A stretch of DNA of 64,000 nt from assembly GCA_025024175.1 (NCBI GenBank), contig QCXZ01000137.1, positions 64,506,911 to 64,570,910 on the forward strand, read 5' to 3'. Source of the stretch: Rhyzopertha dominica (taxonomy: Eukaryota > Arthropoda > Insecta > Coleoptera > Bostrichidae). Below are positions 58,269 to 64,000 of this stretch, in pieces. The position numbers and the translations under genes were made by a program. Under the pieces are notes generated by a model, which was given only the letters and a program-made list of their open reading frames with translations, had not been told where the DNA came from and made no database searches. Every line of letters starts with the position of its first letter. Within the stretch, counting starts at the first letter, position 1.

Positions 58269-58482
58269 ACGCAATAAAAGTTAAATGGAATTTTTAAAAC
58301 AAATCAATATTTATATATTCTTCATCTATGAAACATACAAAAACTAATTGCACAGAAAACTACTGCAAACGAACAAATACAACACAAAAATATATCTTTT
58401 CCCAGTGAACAACTTAATACAAAATACGGATTTTTGTGAAATAAACAATAAAAAAATAGTAAGCCAAATAAAATGTCAGAAA

Positions 58483-59971
58483 TTAGCGCATTATAATCAA
58501 GCGACAAAAATCGCATACATATACATCTTTTTCGGCGCCAGCACATTCTTTATGAGCCCAACACTCACAAACAGCACACATTACCCATCACAAAAAAGGC
58601 ATTCCGCATCATCAGCAGGATTACTTTTGCTAAAGTGTTTTTCGTCAGTTGAATCTTTAATTGAAAACGATTTTTCACTTTCGGAGGATGGTGAAAATGT
58701 ATTTTCTGTAAGATGTTTTTTCTTCTTCGCCTTTACTTTGATGCATTAATTTCATTAACAGATTCTTTTATTTGCTTGCGTTGCGTCTATAAAGTTTTCT
58801 TCGGAAAAAACATCTCGCCTCACAGGATACAAACCCGTGGATTCAAAGCCATTGACCGCTCTTTCTCCTGTTTGAATTTTTAGATATGCCCTTCCGAAAA
58901 TCTCGCTTATATCGTAGTGCGTAATTGAACGTTGATGGGTTCTTAAGAAACATCGAATTTCTTCATTATAAAATGTTTTCAACGCACCCATTACGCACCT
59001 ATCGTGCGGTTGTAATTTATATGTGGTATGCGGTGGTAGGCACAAAATAGTTACATTGTTTTGTTTGGCCTTTAAAATGACTTCCAAATTTCTTGTTTGT
59101 ATATGGTGCCCGTCTACAATTAAAAGTATAGGGTTTTCTTCGGTGGGGTGAGTTTTTTCAATGAAGTAGTTGAACCGCTCTGTGAATATATCCATCTGAA
59201 TCCACCCAGAAGGATGGAAATGAAATATACTTCCAGGCGGAGCCCCTTTCTTTAATTGTTCATTGGAATTTTTTCTCGGAAAAAAAAGGGCGGTATAAAA
59301 GTTCCACTTGCGCTCATGCATAAGACAACTGTTATTAAAGAACCTCTTTCAGCTGATGTAACAGAACCAATTTGGCGTTTGCCTTTCAGTGCAATAACCT
59401 CAGGACATTTTGACTGAACATCACAGAGCCCGGTCTGGTCAACGTTAAATATGCGATTAGGAGAAAACTTCTTTTCATCCATTACTTTTTCTAACAATTT
59501 AAAAAATTCATTTTCATTTTCTTTATTAAAACCAAGAACACGAGCTGCGGATGTTCCTGTTGGTTTTCTTACGCTTATAACATTCCCATGGCGTTTTAAA
59601 AATAACTTTAGCCAGTGTTTGCCGGCACATTGCCTCAAGATCGACAGAAAAACAGTTTGGTAAATTATTTCTTTTTGCAAGTTGAAAAGCCATGTTTCGT
59701 ACATCTTGCCTTGTTAATCCAAAATAATTTTTTTCCATGACTAACAAATGTTCTATTAGTTCATTTTCTAGTTGACCTGTAAGAATTGGTTTCCTTCCAA
59801 GCTTTTGTTTAGATACATTTTTCCCTGCAACCTTTTTTGAACAATATCGAAATAATGTCGAGCGAGGAACACAATAGCGCTTGGACGCTGCGAGATAACC
59901 CATTTTTTGTTAAGGACACATTCAACTGCAACTTGCATATTTTTTTTCCTCACAAACCTGCTCTTTGACAT
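58483..59971 (-). pseudogene. Tigger/pogo transposase, frameshifted
   Basis: A minus-strand gene of about 1490 nt, near the usual length for this family. In order: pipsqueak-type HTH (MQVAVECVLNKK, then YLAASKRYCVPRSTLFRYC) near 59840-59940; CENP-B-type second DNA-binding part (GLTRQDVRNMAFQLAKRNNL; AGKHWLKLFLKRH; RKPTGTSAARVLGFNK); DDE domain with IFNVDQTGL, LLIVDGHHIQ and LPPHTTYKLQPHD, the three catalytic Asp retained; then GFESTGLYPVRRDVF; finally a Cys/His tail (AECLFCDG, then CAVCECWAHKECAG, VYVCDFC) like the PHD-type finger of insect Tigger proteins. Frameshifts lie near 59890 (A6 run), about 59630, about 59275 (A8 run) and in the tail. Two are in homopolymers and could be sequencing errors. 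The stop is at 58483-58485. Confidence 0.85.
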
Positions 59972-60031
59972 TCTTTTTCGGCATATTTTCTAAAAAAATG
60001 CAACAATAATGTATACCTTAAAATATCTGCC

Positions 60032-60075
60032 AATGTGGAATATTCCACATTTGAGTACTATGCAATATTCCACAT
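60032..60075. promoter_or_regulatory. Right subterminal TGTGGAATATTCCACA palindrome and half-site
   Basis: AATGTGGAATATTCCACATT at 60032-60051 is a perfect 20-bp palindrome. Another ATATTCCACATT half-site begins at about 60065. Together with the terminal copy at 60420 these mirror the left subterminal sites. Confidence 0.7.
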
Positions 60076-60445
60076 TAAGAATCTTGCTTGTACTTTACTT
60101 TGTCGCCACAAAATTTTGTTTAAGAATTGTTAATGTTAAAACTTTTATAGAAACAGCAGCTATGTACTTTGATATTACTTTGCATAACAAAAAAGGGACA
60201 TTATCTTAAATATTTTTAAGAAAATAATAAACTTGTACACTCACTCCAAAGTTCTGCTTTCTGATGGCACGCTTGATACGATTTTTTGTGGTTATGTATA
60301 ACGCGGGAAAATTGAATTCATCTCATGGTTTTAATATTGGCTAAGGCTATGTTATACACCTAATGGACAAGAGATGTCGTACATACTTTGTCTANATTCG
60401 TTGTATTCACTTTACGTCAATATTCCACATTTAGCAACTTTACTN

Positions 60446-60671
60446 TATAAATTATCGCAGAAACGCTTCTGCAGGGACTATGTTTGTGTCCTTAAATGAA
60501 CACATTTTTGAACAGGAATTTGAAAATAATCATATTATACAATTGATAACGGTAATTGCTAAGTTGTATTTAACTATCAGAATTCATCATCTGAACAAAA
60601 CGCAAAATAGTGTACAACATAGAATTAGACAGTTATATAACAAACTTGTGTTGTTTAAAAATCAAATATAA
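60446..60671 (+). pseudogene. P/THAP-like transposase C-terminal tail, copy 2
   Basis: The plus strand reads SLNEHIFEQEFENNHIIQLI, TVIAKLYLTIRIHHLNKTQN, SVQHRIRQLYNKLVLFKNQI, stop. The C-terminal LFKNQ end is intact here, but a small insertion before SLNEH (near 60475) shifts the upstream frame. It is the sister of 57525-57713 in opposite orientation; both copies have their truncated N-terminal sides towards the Tigger element. Confidence 0.55.
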
Positions 60672-60896
60672 CGTTTGTACCAGTTTCCGGATTTATTTTA
60701 CGCATGCAGCGTCCAAAATCTCCAGGTCGCGCGGCGTGCAACAGTTTTGGGCACGGAATAAAAAAATCGTATCTTCAATATGTGTTACGCTACCACAAAA
60801 ATTCTGTCATTAACGTTCTTTTCGACTTTTTCTGCATCTTTCATCTCGCACAACTATAGGTCTAACTCAATTAGGTAAAAAAAAATACCTCGATGC
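60446..60896 (+). repeat. Right arm of long inverted duplication
   Basis: Inverted relative of 57409-57713. It contains an extra block of about 138 bp (60724-60861, starting CAGGTCGCGCGGCG), absent from the left arm, which is either an insertion here or a deletion there. It ends with ATACCTCGATGC. Confidence 0.85.
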
Positions 60897-60951
60897 CGAA
60901 ACCTGCCTTACGCGATTGCTACATCAGTTGTTTAAATCAATTGTATCCTTG

Positions 60952-61903
60952 TTAACGAGAAAGGGTGCTCTTTCGGTTGGTGAAAGAAATTTTGAGAAAC
61001 ATCAAAAAATAAGCCCAGGGCGGCAGAATAATCGAAATCAAAATAAACTGTGAGCGCGGGCGCTTTCTTGCCTTTATAAATGTTTTGGGTGGCCTAACAT
61101 GTTGACAACACTTTTGTCGCCCTGCTAGCAGTCTAGAAGTATCAAGTCTCTGTTTGCATTTATGTATTCCAAATTCTATCCCTATGTCTCTGCTGATGTT
61201 TTGCTTTATTTTAGGCAGTTGTTTCATTTGTGTTGTGGTCGAGGTGTATAGTTTTATGTCATCCATATACATAAGATGGCTTATCTTATAGTGTGCAATA
61301 TCGAAGTCATTCCTTGTGCTGTTTAATGTGTTCGACAAGGGATTGAGACAAAGGCAGAACCATAGTGTCTTTATGCTCTGTGAATTTGAACTAAGATATG
61401 CGCATTGTCCTCATTATAATGTATAGAAACTTGTAAATTTTGGGATGTATCTTATATATTTGAACTGTGTTCAGGAGCCAGTGGGGTATTGAGTCGAAGG
61501 GTTTTTTATAGTCCATGTAGCATATTGTTAGATTGCGTTGGTTTTGTTCCGCCTGCTTCATTACTACCGAATCCATTATTAGTTGTTCATTTGCATCCAT
61601 GGCTTTGTATTCTACAACCTTTTTGCTCTTCTGTAATTATATTTTGTCCTATCAAATGCGACTGAATCTTGTTCGTGATACCTGATGTGATTATATTATA
61701 AAGTACTGGTAGGCAGGTTATCGGTCTGTAATTTGCAGAATTTAGCGTTATATATATATGTTTAAGCCTGCGTTAAAAATACCGGGAATTTCCCGGAATC
61801 TTTTATAATTCCGTTAATTTGTTTTGTTATGTCGCTGTCCATTTCTTGAACCAAAAATTTTGAATGTTTTCTGCACCTGGACATTTCCAATTATTTGTTT
61901 TTA

Positions 61904-61925
<22 letters not shown>
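60952..61925 (-). pseudogene. Degraded YMDD-type reverse transcriptase (non-LTR-like)
   Basis: The minus strand reads, in order, NNWKCPGAENIQNFWFKKWT, then SANYRPITCLPVLYNIITSG with ITNKIQSHLIGQNIITEEQ, then NLTICYMDYKKPFDSIPHWL (first Asp block), TLWFCLCLNPLSNTLN (following a lost QGDSLSP), ISHLMYMDDIKLYTST (YMDD catalytic box) and IGIEFGIHKCKQ. This order is that of a group of animal retroelement RTs with a YMDD box, unlike the FADD box of the Jockey/CR1-type copies in this window. At least two frameshifts and one stop after EEQKRL. A (TTA)n run lies at its 5' side (61912-61938). The exact clade is not assigned. Confidence 0.7.

Positions 61926-61938
<13 letters not shown>
61912..61938 (+). 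repeat. (TTA)n microsatellite
   Basis: About nine TTA units after TTATTG. The rightmost part is followed by TTTCAAATTAAAAC. Confidence 0.9.
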
Positions 61939-62159
61939 TCAAATTAAAACAAAAATTCGTCAAAGTCTAAATCTCAAGTTCATGAATATCGATTTTTGAT
62001 TATATTATATTAACANAAAAATTGCAGGACTAAACGTTAAACCATCTTCAACAACTAGGGTCATCGTTTAGAACAAANTGCATCTTCGCCGATTTAATCG
62101 TTTATTAACCACGAGACTGAGCAATGGACACNAGATGGACGTCAAAGCNGAACAATTGC

Positions 62160-62445
62160 CGGTAATGATATGCATCACTCTGGCGGTGTATTGCAAACAG
62201 TTTGGGGTAGGACAGCGAAAGGGTGGACGCGTGCGCGCCCATCGGATTCTGTAACATCCACTTGGCGCTCGGCTCAGCGCTCCTTCGCCTCCGCAACGGG
62301 ACGCCTCGTATTTCCGACGCGGTGCATCCAGCGCGCGTGATACCGCGACACTGATAACCGTGGACGTCTTGATGTATGTGAAGTGATGCCCTGAGGCAAA
62401 CGCGAAATGAAGTGTCTTATGTGGCTGTAGTTGCGACGATCCATC
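62160..62445 (+). promoter_or_regulatory. CpG-rich promoter/5' UTR candidate
   Basis: The most CpG-rich segment in the window (GTGGACGCGTGCGCGCCC, CGACGCGGTGCATCCAGCGC), directly upstream of a probable first coding exon. No unambiguous TATA box or initiator could be fixed. The 163-codon minus-strand ORF across it contains several ambiguous residues and no known domain, and is probably not coding. Confidence 0.45.
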
Positions 62446-62500
62446 ATGATGCCGGCTCTCGGACGTATTTTTTATGCGGTTTTGCTGCTGCTTCCTGAAG
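62446..62500 (+). CDS. Probable first coding exon (signal-peptide-like leader)
   Basis: ATGATG at 62446-62451 with A at -3 opens a frame reading MMPALGRIFYAVLLLLPE and then meets AAG|GTAAGA: the donor GT is at 62501-62502, close to the consensus AG|GTAAGT. The intron interrupts the next codon after its first base (phase 1). An in-frame TAG at 62428-62430 shows that the frame does not extend upstream. The hydrophobic core YAVLLLLP after a single Arg looks like a signal peptide, and a phase-1 intron after the leader is common in secreted and receptor genes. Without the donor the frame would end nine codons later (KTIATVFS, stop). The rest of the gene lies right of the window; the product is unknown. 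Confidence 0.5.
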
Positions 62501-64000
62501 GTAAGACGATCGCAACTGTTTTCAGTTAGCAGATGAAAATACACATTTGACCATGCCATTCTCGTATATCGATAGCGATACTAATTCTATTTAGAAGATA
62601 ATGTTTTTGCTTAATTATACATATTGTTGCGATGTTCAAGAAATTTGTATATACCACTAGCAAAGAGGATCATGTTTTTTTCACAAATCCATCACGGGAA
62701 GAGAATTTCTTGCCTTCAAGAGTAAAGTTCATTATTGATATATTGATGGTAGTTGCACGGTGAGAAGTCTGAACTGTACGGAGGGTGAAATTCTTCCCCA
62801 TATCTTCTGGTGATAGTTAATGTCTGTAGTACTGAACTATACTCCGAACACTTTGTGGGGTTCCCTTGCGATAAGAGAAGAAGAGGAATAGATATGTCTA
62901 GAAGAGATATTCTTTTAGCATGTAATGGTCCTTTTATATATGCAAACCTTACATAAATTTTATTTGAGGTCAGTTATCTGTAATATTAGACAACATTATT
63001 CCTAAAATTTTTCTATAATTACTAAGTCTAGGCTATGGGCCGGTTTCTCTTCTCTTTATTAAAGCTGATGTTAGCCAAAATCAACCCTATAACCATGACA
63101 ATACCTTAAATTGAGGTATATGATTTTCGAAATTTCGTGCACTCGAAAATGGTATTCTGGAATTATGGGCTTGGTAACTCTAAATGGGTTCAGTTGCGTT
63201 TTTTATTTCGGCTCAAGATTCAGTTTACCTATCTCAATAAAGATAAATTTATTTTTTATTTTATATCTTCCAGAATGAATACAACACTACATTGATGCGC
63301 ACCATTCAAAAGTGCAACGCAAACAATATAGTTAAAAAAGTACGACTTTATAGAATTAATTTTCAAACCAAACTGTAAAATACCTCAAAATATAAAAAGC
63401 TAAGATATCGCTAATGCCAATAACATCATTGCAATCAAAGCTGATGAAAGAGTAAGAGACAAAACCTGAAGAATTGCATTCAGGCCAGTCCAGGTATTTT
63501 TGTTAAAATAATAATACCGTTGAAAAGATACAAAGAATTTTCAATCCCACTGTAAGAAAATGGTTTGGTATGAATTATATTGACATTAAAATGCACTTCA
63601 GCTAAACATGTCAAAAAGGATTAATTAAGAAAGTTTGCGGGTTAGTTCACAAAAGTAATAATTTCTTGAGTCCTGCTGTATCTGTGATTTGCAGTCCTAT
63701 TTGAAGAATTTTAGCATTTTTGATGGCCAAAATTAAAGTCTTACATACTATTACAAATGAATTGATGAAATAAGTGAAATAAATTGGAAATCTAGGGGTC
63801 CGCTATGTCACTAATAATATCTGACATTACCATGTTCATCTTGGAGACGCATGTTTTGAGTTCGCTTGGCTTGGATGCTCCGCTTAATGGCAAATCTTGA
63901 TAATTTACCATATCAGTGCAGTATAAATTCAGTACGCTACTGTATTAAATGATAATTATAACATTTTAACGAACTGGCATGGCAAGAGTGATAACTGATT
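62501..64000 (+). other. Probable first intron, no further exon seen
   Basis: AT-rich sequence without a recognisable exon or repeat up to the window edge. If the exon at 62446-62500 is real, this is the 5' part of its first intron. Confidence 0.4.

Larger units (their letters stand above)
58014..60445. mobile_element. Tigger/pogo-type DNA transposon
   Basis: The left end is GAGTAAAGTCGCTAAATGTG and the right end, inverted, NAGTAAAGTTGCTAAATGTG, both extending to GAATA. The element is 2432 bp and flanked by TA. CAGT-type ends with a TA duplication and a DDE_1 transposase identify the pogo/Tigger group. Several copies of TGTGGAATA and its palindrome occur in both subterminal regions. It lies exactly at the centre of the inverted duplication 57409-60896. 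One ambiguous base sits in the right terminus. Confidence 0.9.

Noticed and set aside
62068..62559. 163-codon minus-strand ORF in the CpG-rich region
   Set aside because: Contains several ambiguous residues and shows no domain; it overlaps a better supported plus-strand first exon with promoter-like composition.

Overview
The window reads as AT-rich arthropod, most likely insect, nuclear DNA that is largely intergenic or intronic. The reasons are the absence of long intact cellular ORFs, many decayed transposons (Tc1/mariner, IS630-like, Tigger/pogo, hAT, P/THAP-like, Jockey/CR1-like LINEs, hairpin MITEs), short simple repeats, and isolated exon-like pieces with good splice signals. Single N bases and single-base indels in homopolymers suggest a draft assembly. 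No tRNA, rRNA or CRISPR gene was recognised.

Layout. 1-7.6 kb: mostly structureless AT-rich DNA, with a hairpin/tRNA-like repeat at 2.3-2.8 kb. 7.6-8.9 kb: a 148-bp tandem repeat whose minus strand carries a hammerhead ribozyme motif, split by a probable old hAT insertion. 10.4 and 13-14 kb: transposase fragments. 15.9-17.1 kb: a 5'-truncated LINE with a long reverse transcriptase ORF. 18.0-20.8 kb: a 2.8-kb element with about 275-bp terminal inverted repeats and a TATA duplication. 24.2 kb: mariner relic. 26.5 and 31.3 kb: hairpins. 32.7-33.3 kb: CpG-richer block resembling a conserved regulatory element. 33.5-38.6 kb: a minus-strand LINE whose RT is cut by a 1.95-kb hAT element with a perfect 8-bp duplication. 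38.7-39.4 kb: IS630/Tc1-type transposase relic. 40.3 kb: second hammerhead-like motif. 45.4 kb: probable last exon of a membrane protein, minus strand. 46.1 and 46.9 kb: a tRNA-containing hairpin element and a 640-bp hAT MITE. 48.1-48.6 kb: a second regulatory-like block. 50-52 kb: hairpin MITE and RT relic. 57.4-60.9 kb: a nested structure with a Tigger element at the centre of an inverted duplication of a P/THAP-like transposase tail, and a MITE lodged at the Tigger border. 61-61.9 kb: degraded YMDD-type RT. 62.2-62.5 kb: CpG-rich segment ending in a probable first coding exon (start, hydrophobic leader, AG|GTAAGA donor) of a gene running right, out of the window.

The cellular genes suggested are the start of a secreted or membrane protein gene at the right edge (plus strand) and the end of a membrane protein gene near 45.4 kb (minus strand). 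The rest is mobile DNA at various stages of decay. The most unusual items are the ribozyme-bearing tandem repeat and the symmetric Tigger/P-like nest.
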